Assembly: GCF_029868745.1 (NCBI RefSeq)
Contig: NZ_JARWOP010000208.1
Location: 1-53,128 of the forward strand
DNA from: Nocardia wallacei
GTDB lineage: Bacteria; Actinomycetota; Actinomycetes; Mycobacteriales; Mycobacteriaceae
Direction: 5' to 3'
Length of the DNA: 53,128 bases
Part shown: piece by piece, positions 9,045 through 18,019 of the stretch
How positions within the stretch are numbered: position 1 is the first letter of the stretch
Layout: every line of letters begins with the position of its first letter
Position numbers and translations under genes: made by a program
Notes under the pieces: model-generated
Databases searched by the model: none
What the model was told of the DNA's origin: nothing
The model's input: the letters and a program-made list of their open reading frames with translations, nothing else

Positions 9045-9724
9045 ACGGCCGCCCTCAGTAGCCCCACGATCAGGGGATGCGGGAGATCCGGGCGTGACCG
9101 TGCCTGGGGAACGAACAAGGTAGCCATGTAGAACGGGTGCTCGGGCAGCTCGAGCACCCGTGCCTCGCCGTCTCCGTCCACACCGGCCACGCGAAAACCG
9201 GCGTCATGCAGAGCGCGCTGGTGCGCGGGATTGAGACCGAAGTTGCAGTAGTACTGTTCCTCGACCTCGCCTTGGCCGTATAAACCCGCGACGAGGGTTC
9301 CCGCGGTGAGGCTGACGGGCATGGTCTTGCCGGCAAGCGAACAGGTCAATTCCGAGACGAACAGGTGCGACGCGTAGGGGTCGTACTCGGCGTGCTGAGC
9401 GTCCTGAAAACCGAGCACGTGGCGGGCGTACTCGATCACCATGTGCTGGCAGCCGCCGCAGGTGCCCAGCGTGGGAACGCCGTGTTCGCGGCCGTACCGC
9501 AGCGCAGCGACAGTGCCGGCCACGCTCCGGTACGGGCTGCCCGGTGCGCACCACAGCACATCAGCGGCCTCGATGTCGGTGAGGTCGGCTTCCAGAGGCC
9601 CAGTCGCCAACCACCGGGCCTCTACGCCGACATCGAGTTGGGCGGCGGCGTGCTGGAGCGCCGCGTCGGTCGCCTGGTGTGGGGCGAACGAGGCGTCGTA
9701 ATCGCCGACGATCGCAACCTGCAG
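9041..9724 (-). CDS. CTP-synthase-like glutamine amidotransferase (GATase1) domain protein
   Basis: This is a stand-alone class I glutamine amidotransferase domain of the type related to the CTP synthase C-terminus. The N-terminal strand VAIVGDYDASFAPHQATDAAL, the nucleophile elbow VPTLGTCGGCQHMVIEYARH with its Cys, and the closing PEHPFYMATLFVPQ with catalytic His are all present. The family-like sequence starts before the first conventional start (TTG at 9610). The only in-frame start covering it is CTG at 9724, and an ATG at 9735 is one base out of frame. So it either has a rare start or has suffered a one-base indel. It is followed by an overlapping LysR gene. No synthetase partner is seen, and the function is unknown. 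Confidence 0.7.
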   Translation of the reverse strand: MQVAIVGDYDASFAPHQATDAALQHAAAQLDVGVEARWLATGPLEADLTDIEAADVLWCAPGSPYRSVAGTVAALRYGREHGVPTLGTCGGCQHMVIEYARHVLGFQDAQHAEYDPYASHLFVSELTCSLAGKTMPVSLTAGTLVAGLYGQGEVEEQYYCNFGLNPAHQRALHDAGFRVAGVDGDGEARVLELPEHPFYMATLFVPQARSRPDLPHPLIVGLLRAAV

Positions 9725-9994
9725 TGCCTGTCCATAGGCTCACTATCCAACCGTCACGGCATGAACGCCAATGCGGAAAGACCTTGCCGCCATGAGGAAA
9801 TTCTCATGACGTGGCGTACTCGATAGCCGTGGCATCGACCCAACGGACAGCCGGATCCAGGGCAACCGAACCGACTTCGCTATGGACAACCTGGGATCAG
9901 AGAACGACATTCTCGTGGCCGTAGAGGCCATAGCTCTCGACCTGGCCTCGTGACGCTCGACCTGGAGAGCGGGTGGCTCTGACGCGCCGCCGGG

Positions 9995-10474
9995 TCAGGG
10001 GGCCGAGCGGCGGCGGCGTTGCAGGCCGGGGTGCACGCCGGGGGGCAATCCGGCGTGTTCGGACAGTCGGCGCAGCTGGTAGATGAGGTGGGTGCGCTCG
10101 GCCTCATCGAGCGGCGCGAGGACCTCGTCCTCAATGGCTTGCACCTGTGCCGAGGCGGCGTCCAGTACCTGGTGTGCGTGATCGGTGAGGTGCACCGCGT
10201 GGGCGCGGCGGTCGGACGGGTGCGGACTGCGTATGACAAGTCCGCGTTCTTCCAGCTCGTCGACCAGCCCGACCATCGCGTTGCGATGGACATGCAGCAG
10301 ATCGGCGAGCTCTTGCTGGCTGCGTCCGCCGGCGGCCGCGAGATGGCTCAGGATCCCGAAATGGGCAGGGGCGATCCCGATCGGCGCAAGGCCCGCGGAG
10401 AACCTGTGCGCAACATGATGGCCGATTTGAGAGAGCAGGAAGACTCCACGGTCATCCAGTGGCTGATTCGGCAC
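9995..10474 (-). CDS. MarR-family transcriptional regulator, likely repressor of the ABM genes
   Basis: The protein has 159 residues with the MarR winged-helix core: LAPIGIAPAHFGILSHLAAAGGRSQQELADLLHVHRNAMVGLVDELEERGLVIRSPHPSDRRAHAVHLT, including the DRRA wing motif. It is divergently transcribed from ABM copy 2 across 46 bases that contain a near-perfect palindrome (10500-10520). MarR proteins typically bind such 16-21-base dyads and release them on binding phenolic or other aromatic ligands or on oxidation. The same dyad lies at ABM copy 1, so this regulator is the natural candidate for both. The ligand is unknown. Confidence 0.92.
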   Translation of the reverse strand: MPNQPLDDRGVFLLSQIGHHVAHRFSAGLAPIGIAPAHFGILSHLAAAGGRSQQELADLLHVHRNAMVGLVDELEERGLVIRSPHPSDRRAHAVHLTDHAHQVLDAASAQVQAIEDEVLAPLDEAERTHLIYQLRRLSEHAGLPPGVHPGLQRRRRSAP

Positions 10475-10499
10475 ACATCAAGGGTAGCAAAACAACTTG

Positions 10500-10520
10500 A
10501 TTGTCATCTAAGGTGACAAT
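10500..10520 (+). promoter_or_regulatory. Operator candidate between marR and ABM copy 2
   Basis: The arms ATTGTCAT and GTGACAAT have one mismatch around CTAAG, ending directly before the ATG at 10521. It is the twin of the site at 6677-6697. The position within the divergent marR/ABM spacer suits repression of both directions. Confidence 0.7.
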
Positions 10521-10889
10521 ATGACGAATCCTGCCAGCCTCACTCCGGCCGCTACCGGCCAGTCCGTGACGTTCCTCAACGTCTTCTCGTTGCCCGCTCC
10601 TCAGAAGGACCGATTCCTGAGCCACTGGAAAGGCACCGCCCGCTGCATGATGGCGGCGCCGGGCTTTGTTCGTGTGCGCATGCTCCAGGTGATGAGCGAC
10701 CCTGCTGAGCTGACCTTTGTCATGGTGGGGGAGTGGGAAAGCGGTACTGCGCTGGACGCGGCGCGGACGAATGCCGACTGGCAGCAAGCGATTCAGCAGA
10801 TGAACGACGATCCCGAGCTCGACCTCAGCGCCCGCCCCATGGTGTGTACCACCACTATCGACGCCGGACCCGCAGACGTGCTCGACTGA
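10521..10889 (+). CDS. Antibiotic-biosynthesis-monooxygenase (ABM) family protein, copy 2
   Basis: This protein has 122 residues and is a paralog of the product at 6308-6676 (shared blocks: AAPGFVRVRMLQVMSDPAEL, VGEWESGTALDAARTN, MNDDPELDLSARPMV). The same ferredoxin-like ABM fold is expected, usually as a dimer. There is no Shine-Dalgarno because the operator directly abuts the ATG, so a leaderless message is likely. It lies beside its probable repressor gene. Possible roles are oxidation of aromatic or quinone compounds or handling of a toxic ligand that the MarR protein senses; heme degradation is not excluded. Confidence 0.87.
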   Translation: MTNPASLTPAATGQSVTFLNVFSLPAPQKDRFLSHWKGTARCMMAAPGFVRVRMLQVMSDPAELTFVMVGEWESGTALDAARTNADWQQAIQQMNDDPELDLSARPMVCTTTIDAGPADVLD

Positions 10890-11809
10890 GCCGCTCGCGG
10901 CAGACGTCGTCGCGATCGCGGAGAGTCTGCGGCATATGGCCTTCCCTATACGACCCTTGTGTGACCGGGAACGGGGCGGTCGGCTCCCTCTCGGGAGTCA
11001 TCTGCGGCGGACTGCTACGCCCGCCGTCGCGTCCTGGTGGTCGAGCCATGACACGGCGAAACGAATTGCGCCGTCCGACACGATGTCCGGCGTGGGCGCG
11101 GAGGCCGGCCCCTCGACCTGCCGGAGGCCGCGTGGGCATACATCAGAGATTGGGCGACACCCTTTGCGGCAGGGCTGAATAGAAGACGGCGGCATTTGCG
11201 TGCGTCGGAATTACAAGCGGGCGGCGGCGCAGTCCGAACTGTGGCCGTCAAGGACGACAACGATCCGCGACAGGCGGTGACTTGAGCGGGATGGGCGAAG
11301 CGCCGATCAGCGAGTCGGTGGCGCGGTCCTTCGTCGAGGTAACGGAGGGGCGAGTTCGTGGTTCACCAGGTTTGCTCGCGCCCTGTATATCCGGACGGGC
11401 GAATTCTCCGGCGAGTGTCGATAGTCCGTATCCGAATAACCTTCCCGCGCTGCGGGTTTGGGCGCTGTCGCGCCGCCGAGTCGTGTGAATTGGTGCCGGC
11501 CCCCGTTGAGACCGAGGGCCTACGTGAGCCTCCGGCAGCTCGGCGCACGCAGCGCTGGCCCGGGTGATGGGTGCGCCGAGGTAGGCCCAAATCCGGGGCC
11601 AGCCGAGGGTGGGCAGAGCAAGCGACACGAAGCCATCAGGCCGGATGCTTGGGGAGCGCGCTTGTGCAGCACCTGGTCGACGGCTCTGCAGCCTGCACGG
11701 CGACGGCTCGTCGTCGGCGCGGGCAGGTGTGGACGGGGTCGACTTGCCAGAGAGTTAGTTCTGAACTCATACTATATGAGTTAGATAGTACATGAGTTAG
11801 GGGCATAAC
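10890..11809. other. 0.9-kb interval, mostly non-coding, with dyads before the DUF1772 gene
   Basis: No whole gene is supported. An open stretch at about 11100-11283 (+) reads LDLPEAAWAYIRDWATPFAA and could be the tail of a lost gene. The last 50 bases hold a repeated ATGAGTTAG element (see next entry). Confidence 0.4.
11764..11800 (+). promoter_or_regulatory. Repeated dyad before the DUF1772 gene
   Basis: AACTCAT (11764-11770) and ATGAGTT (11776-11782) form an inverted repeat over five bases, and ATGAGTTAG occurs again 16 bases later (11792-11800). The AT-rich core (ACTATATGAG) looks like a promoter with an overlapping repressor site of TetR or MarR size. Confidence 0.5.
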
Positions 11810-12325
11810 ATGGTGGCTGTCATCGACAAGGTTTCCCGACATGCGTGGTTCAAGTCGGCCATCGGGCCGGCGGGCTTCGCGAGCCTGGTATCGATCGGTC
11901 TCTTCGCTGGATTCATGGTTACTGTTCTCGTGCTGGAACTGTCGATGCGCAGCGCCGACGGAGTCGTTTACACCCACATCCGGCAGATCGAACTCATTGG
12001 CTTGGATGTGCTGGCGGGCCTGACACTGCTTCCGGCGATGGCGGCAACCATCGTGGTCGTCATCAGCCGGTTGCCGCTGCGCGGTGCCACGCGGTGGCTG
12101 CCGGTCGTCGCTCTCCTGCTCATGGTGGGCGTCCTGTCGATCAGCGCCATCGTCAACCTACCCATCAATGCCGACCAGCGGATGTGGGTCGCCGCGTCGC
12201 CGCCTGTCGACTGGGAGGCCGTGCGCGACCAATGGCAACTGGCGCACGTAGTACGAACGGTTCTGGCAGTCGCGGCCTTCGGTGGCCTCGGTCTGACAAC
12301 AATCGACCTCCGCCGCCTTCGCTGA
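11810..12325 (+). CDS. DUF1772 (anthrone-oxygenase-like) membrane protein
   Basis: The product has 171 residues with four likely membrane helices: about 20-40 (FASLVSIGLFAGFMVTVLVL), 62-85 (LDVLAGLTLLPAMAATIVVV), 95-117 and 140-163. The stretch IVNLPINADQRMWVAASPP and the following DQWQLAHVVRTVLAVAAF are the diagnostic loop and last helix of DUF1772, the family that contains fungal anthrone oxygenases acting on anthraquinone precursors. Bacterial members are common and mostly uncharacterised. An inverted repeat lies just before its start, and GGGG stands about 8-12 bases before the ATG. It may oxidise a phenolic substrate, in line with the ABM proteins nearby, but this is inference. Confidence 0.75.
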   Translation: MVAVIDKVSRHAWFKSAIGPAGFASLVSIGLFAGFMVTVLVLELSMRSADGVVYTHIRQIELIGLDVLAGLTLLPAMAATIVVVISRLPLRGATRWLPVVALLLMVGVLSISAIVNLPINADQRMWVAASPPVDWEAVRDQWQLAHVVRTVLAVAAFGGLGLTTIDLRRLR

Positions 12326-12863
12326 CCGTGTCCGGCGCGAGCGCGACGGTGGACTGGCAACCACGGACTGGCAAACCCGATTCGATCGACGCGAAAGTTG
12401 ATCGAGTCGCCAACGAACGACCCGACCAGTGCGTCGGAGATTTGCTCATCGATGCCGGACGCCGGGCGGTGACCAGTCGACGGAGTTCAAGCGCTCCTGG
12501 CTCCAGCGGCGGAACGAGTGCCGCACCAACGCGACCCGGCTATTCGTCGACATCCGAAAACTCCCGGGCCGGAGCAGCGCGAAGGCCAAGTAATACGGTG
12601 TTCAGATAATATACTTGGCAGATAGTCATCTAGCGTGCATACTGTGAGATGGGTTGTCGCCTGCGGAGACCGATTCGTGGCATGCGACAGCCAGACCTTC
12701 GTTCACATCCGGCCATTCCCGAAGCACCCGGCCACGCTCCCGCTCAGTCGTCGTGCAGCGTCCTGGCCGCCAGCGATGTCGAGCGGATCGCTACATCACG
12801 TCGGTATCTGCTCCGTCGTGCCACCGTTGCTACGCAAATGAATGTTTGAATAGAGGTACATGA
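12326..12863. other. Intergenic region before the FAD oxidase gene
   Basis: No gene is recognised in 538 bases. An AT-rich patch (12598-12640, AGATAATATACTTGG) may be a promoter, and AGAGG at 12853-12857 is the ribosome site of the next gene. Confidence 0.4.
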
Positions 12864-14312
12864 ATGCCTACCCGAGGCATTAGAAGGCCCACCAATTTCG
12901 ACGCAAATCGGCGTCGCTTCCTGGCCCTCGGCGGCGGGCTCGCCGCATCCGTGGCACTCGCCGCGTGCTCGAATGATGGCGGCAGCGTCCGCGCCGATGC
13001 CTCGGCTGGCGGTGATCTGCGTTCCGTCATCCGCGGCCGAATGCTGCTGCCAGGTGATGACGGCTTCGATCAAGCGCGGATGCCGTTCAACCTGGCTGTC
13101 GACCAGTCGGTGACCGCCGTGGCCGAAGTGGCCGATGCCGCCGACGCAGCGGCGCTCGTCCGGTATGCCCGCGGGGCCCGCGCTGCGATATCGGTCCAAC
13201 CCAGTGGCCATGGTGCCTCCGGAGGGACGAACGGCACGATTCTGGTGCGCACGAAGCGGCTCGACGAAGTACGTGTCGACGCCGTTGCCCGATCCGTACG
13301 TGTCGGTGCGGGTGCCTCCTGGGGGCAGCTGCAGGCAGCGGTAGCGCCGCATGGCCTGACCGGGTTGGCCGGCAGCACCCCGGCGGTCAGCGTGGCCGGC
13401 TATACGCTCGGGGCTGGAATGAGCTGGTTCGGCCGCAAACACGGGTGGGCTGCCGACAGCGTGACCGCGTTCGAGGTGGTCGACGCCGAAGGTAACGCGG
13501 TTCGCGTGACCGCTGACTCCGAGCCCGACCTGTTCTGGGCGCTGCGCGGCGGCGGTGGCGACTTCGCGCTGGTCACAGCAATGGAACTCGACCTCTACCC
13601 CGCGCCCGCGCTGTATGGCGGACGGATGCTGTGGCCTGTCGACCGGGCTCCGCAGGTGCTGGAAGCATTCCGGGCGGTTACCGCCGAAGCTGTCGACGAG
13701 CTGAGCGTCTGGTTCAACTTGCTCAAGCCTCCCGGCGCCGGCAGGCCGATGGTTGGCATCGACGCGGTGTACCTGGGTGAGGTCGCTGCGGGGGAGGGGC
13801 TGCTGAGACGGTTCGACGGCATCGGCGGCCGCATGTCCGACAACCGGCGTGCACTGCCGATTACCGAACTCGGCGCTATCGCAGCCGAGCCGACAACGCC
13901 GGGCCGGGCACAGGGCCACACACAACTGTTGACCCGACTGGACGACGACACGGTGCAGCAGCTGCTGGCCAAACCGATCGACCCACTACTTATCGTGCAA
14001 ATCCGCCACCTCGGCGGAGCCTTCGCCGGCCCGTCCGACAGTCCGGCCGGTGCGGTCGCAGAGCCGTACCAGATCACCTTCCAAGGCCTCCCGACAACGC
14101 CGGACGCCGCAGCCGCCATCCGTGCCCGAGTGCAGGACTACCGCGCGGCACTGGGCCCGCGTCTCAGCAGCCGTACGCCGTTCACCTTCCTGGCGCCAGG
14201 ACAATCGGCCGCCGATGCCTTCACACCCGATGCGCTCGCCCGGCTGCGCGGAATAAAACGCCGCGTCGATCCAAGCGGCGTGTTCCGCAGCAACTACTCC
14301 GTCCTCACCTGA
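12864..14312 (+). CDS. Tat-exported FAD-linked oxidase (BBE-like), predicted lipoprotein
   Basis: This 482-residue protein starts with a Tat signal (NRRRFLALGGGLAASVAL, residues 15-32) ending in the lipobox LAAC with Cys35, so it is probably lipid-anchored outside the membrane. The FAD-binding PCMH domain follows: QPSGHGASGGTNG contains His116, the usual covalent FAD attachment site. The second attachment Cys of bicovalent berberine-bridge enzymes is absent (GLTGLAGSTPAVSVAGYTLG), so a single covalent link is expected. ALRGGGGDFALVTAMELDLYP is the typical end of that domain, and the C-terminal RVDPSGVFRSNYSV matches the BBE tail. Family members oxidise sugars, alkaloids or phenols. A secreted-protein gene follows after 62 bases, probably in the same transcript. 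Confidence 0.9.
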   Translation: MPTRGIRRPTNFDANRRRFLALGGGLAASVALAACSNDGGSVRADASAGGDLRSVIRGRMLLPGDDGFDQARMPFNLAVDQSVTAVAEVADAADAAALVRYARGARAAISVQPSGHGASGGTNGTILVRTKRLDEVRVDAVARSVRVGAGASWGQLQAAVAPHGLTGLAGSTPAVSVAGYTLGAGMSWFGRKHGWAADSVTAFEVVDAEGNAVRVTADSEPDLFWALRGGGGDFALVTAMELDLYPAPALYGGRMLWPVDRAPQVLEAFRAVTAEAVDELSVWFNLLKPPGAGRPMVGIDAVYLGEVAAGEGLLRRFDGIGGRMSDNRRALPITELGAIAAEPTTPGRAQGHTQLLTRLDDDTVQQLLAKPIDPLLIVQIRHLGGAFAGPSDSPAGAVAEPYQITFQGLPTTPDAAAAIRARVQDYRAALGPRLSSRTPFTFLAPGQSAADAFTPDALARLRGIKRRVDPSGVFRSNYSVLT

Positions 14313-14374
14313 CAGCGCTGGCCTCAACGACGCTCGCCTCAACGGTTACGCCCACAAACGCATAGGAGACACCC

Positions 14375-15241
14375 ATGGCACGCCACACCCGGAAAACCAT
14401 CTGCCGGAGCCTGCTGACCATGGCAACGGCGATATTCGCCGCAACGACGGCAGCGGCAATCACGCCGCCCATCGTCGCGTCAGCCGCGCCACTCGATCGG
14501 ACCGATAGCTATCTGGGCACCTGGAACTACGACCAACCCGCCGGTGACACCAATGTCGCGGTGATGAACCTTTTCGGGACGCCGGTACGGATACCGCAGA
14601 TCGGCAACATTACCTTCGAGCGCGACGCTGGCGGCGGCGTCACGGGCCGGACCGACCAGGGATGTACCTGGCGGTTCGCGGTCCTGCCCGACCGGCTCGA
14701 ACTGGCCTCCCGCGACCAATACTGCTTCAACAAGATCATCGGCTCCGGCTACAACATCGACACCTGGCAGGTGACGATGGACGGCGCCGGCCACATGCGG
14801 GAATCACTGCACGCCACCAGCTTCAACGGGGGAGTGGAATTCAGCTTCGGACTGACGGACGGCAAACGCACGAAGACCGGAACGGAGAGCCGGGCCGAAA
14901 CGATGCGACGATTCGAGGGTCGGTGGACCTACGACCAACCCGACCCGCTGAAGGCCGTCAACATCCTGACCGCGTCGCCGATCACCAAAACTGGAACGGT
15001 GACCATCGCCCCCGGCGACGACGGAACCATCGTTGCGCGTACCGACAACGGCTGCGCCTGGACCTTGCATGCCGACGGTAATACCGCCGTCCTGGCGCCG
15101 TCGGTCCAACACTGCGGCGGCGAAACCATGACCTTCTGGACGATCGCGGCCGAGAACGAGCACCAATCCTCGGTCATGGCCGGCACCGACGCCAGCGGAA
15201 CCCCTTACGTGCTGAATATCGGGTCGCTTTCGAGAAGCTGA
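14375..15241 (+). CDS. Secreted protein made of two tandem beta-rich repeats, function unknown
   Basis: There are 288 residues with an N-terminal signal peptide ending near VASAAP (about residue 39). The mature part has two similar units. Unit 1 reads YLGTWNYDQP, then GNITFERDAGGGVTGRTDQGCTWRF and a later QYC. Unit 2 reads FEGRWTYDQP, then GTVTIAPGDDGTIVARTDNGCAWTL and QHC. Each unit keeps two Cys at matching positions, suggesting a disulfide per repeat and a lipocalin-like or beta-barrel shape. I do not recognise a named family. The gene is 62 bases after the exported FAD oxidase, with GGAG before the ATG, so the two may act together outside the cell. Confidence 0.75.
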   Translation: MARHTRKTICRSLLTMATAIFAATTAAAITPPIVASAAPLDRTDSYLGTWNYDQPAGDTNVAVMNLFGTPVRIPQIGNITFERDAGGGVTGRTDQGCTWRFAVLPDRLELASRDQYCFNKIIGSGYNIDTWQVTMDGAGHMRESLHATSFNGGVEFSFGLTDGKRTKTGTESRAETMRRFEGRWTYDQPDPLKAVNILTASPITKTGTVTIAPGDDGTIVARTDNGCAWTLHADGNTAVLAPSVQHCGGETMTFWTIAAENEHQSSVMAGTDASGTPYVLNIGSLSRS

Positions 15242-16218
15242 CCTCATGCGCGCGTCGAAATCCATCTACCGGCCCGTGTCCAGGTCGAGCCCGGGGCGCA
15301 GGCCACGACCGAGCCGCCGGGGCGGCAGATCTCCACGTATGCCGCCCCGGCTGTACTCGATTCTGCTGCAGCCCTCACACGGTGGCGTCGTTGAACCGTG
15401 CGAAGGCCGCGTTCGGTCCACTGCAATGGCAGGCGGGACTACCGGCTGCGGGCCGAACGCTGGAGTGTGGCAGCAGTATTCGAGGTGAGCCGCGACATCG
15501 CACATCGCGATGCCGCGGCCCGCGTGCCAGAGTATCGCCAGTATCGATATCGTTCCAACTGGAACTGTGGGTATCAGTAACGGTCACAACGGGCCTCGGC
15601 CTGCCGGTGAGCTCGTACGGGGCCCGACGGTGCGTCGAGGCGGGCATCGACCAATGCTGCCGTGCGCCCGGTTCTGCTCTTCCGCGGCTGGTCGCCTGTT
15701 CGCTGATATCGACGGCGTTGCCGTCCCGGGTCTGTGCCAATGTTGCAGGACGCTGTCGCGTTCGATCCAGCGTCGATGCGGCTGAGATGAAACTGCCACG
15801 GCAGGTTCGTCCAGGAGTGCTGTAGGTCCCTTGGCAATTGCAAATGAAATCGCTCGGACAGCCTCCGGCGACCGAAGCGTCAGTCCGCAATATTCAACAT
15901 GCGAATTCGATTCCCACCTTCCCCTGAACGAGTAACTCGGCCTCGAACTTCCCATGCGTGAAGTCCGTCTCTTGATTATTCGAGACGCCTGGACATTCCG
16001 GCAGGAATGCCTCTATCCTGGTGTCGCACGGTCGAACTGAGGCATATCGCTTCCACTCAGCGCCCCGGGGAGATGCGACTTGCGTCAAGACCGATAGTTG
16101 GGTGGCGCAAGGCATTGAGCTTGCTGTTGAGCTGACTGCCGCGCCGCATCATCTGCACGAAACTACACCGGACAGATTGCGGTCTGAATGTATAGATATT
16201 CCGCAACGCGGCGATGAC
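15242..16218. other. Gene-poor 1-kb interval
   Basis: Frames on both strands are short and overlapping, and none shows family motifs. The right end turns less GC-rich. I see no RNA gene or repeat array here. Confidence 0.4.
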
Positions 16219-16889
16219 CTAATACTCCCCAAGTCCACAGGTGATATGCGGATTCCAGGTTATGTTTAGTACGAATGCTGCAAGAAATGATCTCTCGGAG
16301 ACGTCGGATCGAATCGATGACCGGCAACGGACGAGATCATCCCAAACCGTGGATACGCCCACAAGCCGATGGACCAACGTTTCGATGCGGACGCTCAACA
16401 GCGATAGGGATAGCTGGCGATGGAGCACGTGCTGTCCTGCCACACCATCGGTGACCGCATGATGCATCCGAGTGAGAAGTGCCAGTGATCCATCGCGCTG
16501 ACCTTCGACGACACTGGAATCCCGCATTGGCCGGTCGCGCGCCAAACGGCTGCTGTACCACCACGACAGCATCTCCGACAATTCCGTGGCGCCGCCTGGC
16601 TGCACCAGCGCTCGGCGCGTGACGTGATGGGCGAGATCCACGTCTCTGTCGTACAGCCACACCGGTTGGCTTCGACCACCTACCGATAAGGGCCGCTTAC
16701 GGAGGGTGACGTCTATTTAATTGTCCGACAAGAGTTCCGGTAGGTCTCGGCAGCGAAGTCGTCGCCGGCACCGCCGGGTGGGGTGAAGATCTGCACCGAT
16801 CCGACATGCATCGGACGATGTTCTGCTTCGCCGAACAGAAACAACGCCTCCAGTGGAGACAGTAGATTCGCCACGGTCCCTCTTGTCAT
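16219..16889 (-). pseudogene. Wax ester synthase/DGAT (WS/DGAT) gene remnant
   Basis: Two frames give the N-terminal half of a WS/DGAT acyltransferase. The start (MTRGTVANLLSPLEALFLFG, then HRPMHVGSVQIFTPPGGAG) stops at 16713. A second frame resumes with DVDLAHHVTRRAL and carries RMHHAVTDGVAG, the catalytic HHxxxDG motif, before stopping at 16219. The enzyme in mycolata makes triacylglycerol or wax esters from acyl-CoA. The complete protein is about 450-480 residues; here less than half remains in two pieces with a missing middle part. Codon quality is poorer than in neighbours. The gene is clearly broken. Confidence 0.7.
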
Positions 16890-18019
16890 ATCGCGAATAG
16901 CCACGCGTCGAAGACGACGTTGTCCAGACATAATGAGCATGAGAACCCTTGTGCACCAGTAGTTTACCGCGCCAACGCCGGACTGGCCACGTCGTGCGCG
17001 TGGATCGTGGCGTTGAGCACCACCCGGCTCATTGAGACCTGTTGTAGAGCGACTGTGCTCGGTGCACGGATGATCAATGCGGCAGGGGCGGCGGCCAATT
17101 CCCCTGCGGCACGGACGGTTTCGATCCGGAAGGAGCGAACACGGCAACGCCGGAAACGCAGCCGTCCTCGACGCCGCCGCCGGCTTCTTCCGGAATTCAC
17201 CAGATCATCCCGGTGACGGAGTTATCTTCGGTGTCGGCCCAGGTCGCACACTCATCGCTTGCCATGCCGTTGGGGCACCACCTAGCGCTATCGGTCCGGC
17301 AGTTGCTCAGTCAGCCAGCTCAGCGCAGCCTCGCGGTACACGCGGTCGAACGGTACGGATTTCGGCAACCGGAGGCGATGGCCCTCCGGGGCCCGGCCGC
17401 TCATCCGGGCAGGGGTCGGGTGAGGACGGAAACTGCGGCGCGGCGCTATAAGGGTAGGGGGACGAGTTCGACCTATGGCATATGCGCTGTGCGTGCGGGG
17501 ATTATCGAGCGGCGGGGGCAGAGTGTGAATCCGTCACATCGACGGACGCTCCGGCCCAGGGCCCGCTCCACCCCTCTGCGCGGCCGGCTGAGGGCTCGCT
17601 GCGCGCTGCCACTCGCAACCGGCACCGTCGTCGGCTGGGGCGCATACGGCGGCGCATTGTCGCCCGTTCCGCCCTGGCGGACAGGCTGACGGCGAGCCAT
17701 CGCCCGACTGCGTTTGCGTCCGAGAAGGGCACGGTCAGCGACAGGAGTTACGCATGCTGGTAAGCACGGGAGGCGGCACAGCGAAATATGTCGCACAACC
17801 CGGTTGCCGATACGCTCGCACCGCCGCACTCAGGATTGTGCACTTCGAACGACCGGCAGCGCACCGCGATGCCGTCCCGCCATCGCAGCGTCACCTCGCG
17901 CGCGTGCCCGGTTGCTCGAATCACGATGAGCGCGGGGCGAAGTCCGGATGTCCTCGCCGAAACGATTGCCTCGGCGGAGACATGCCGTTGCAGACCAGCG
18001 TGGGAAGGGACTAACGATC
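16890..18019. other. Gene-poor 1.1-kb interval before the first PucR-type gene
   Basis: No gene is supported on either strand. The GC-rich part (17000-17700) gives many overlapping open frames without motifs, which is usual for high-GC shadows. The ribosome site for the next gene (GGGAAGGGA) is at its right end. Confidence 0.4.

Noticed and set aside
15382..15825. 147-codon + strand frame in the gap after the secreted protein gene
   Set aside because: Codon use and residue composition do not resemble neighbours, and competing frames of similar length exist on both strands.
16964..17200. Reverse-strand frame ending in a plausible-looking helix near the wax synthase remnant
   Set aside because: Could not be aligned to any part of WS/DGAT or another family; probably chance.
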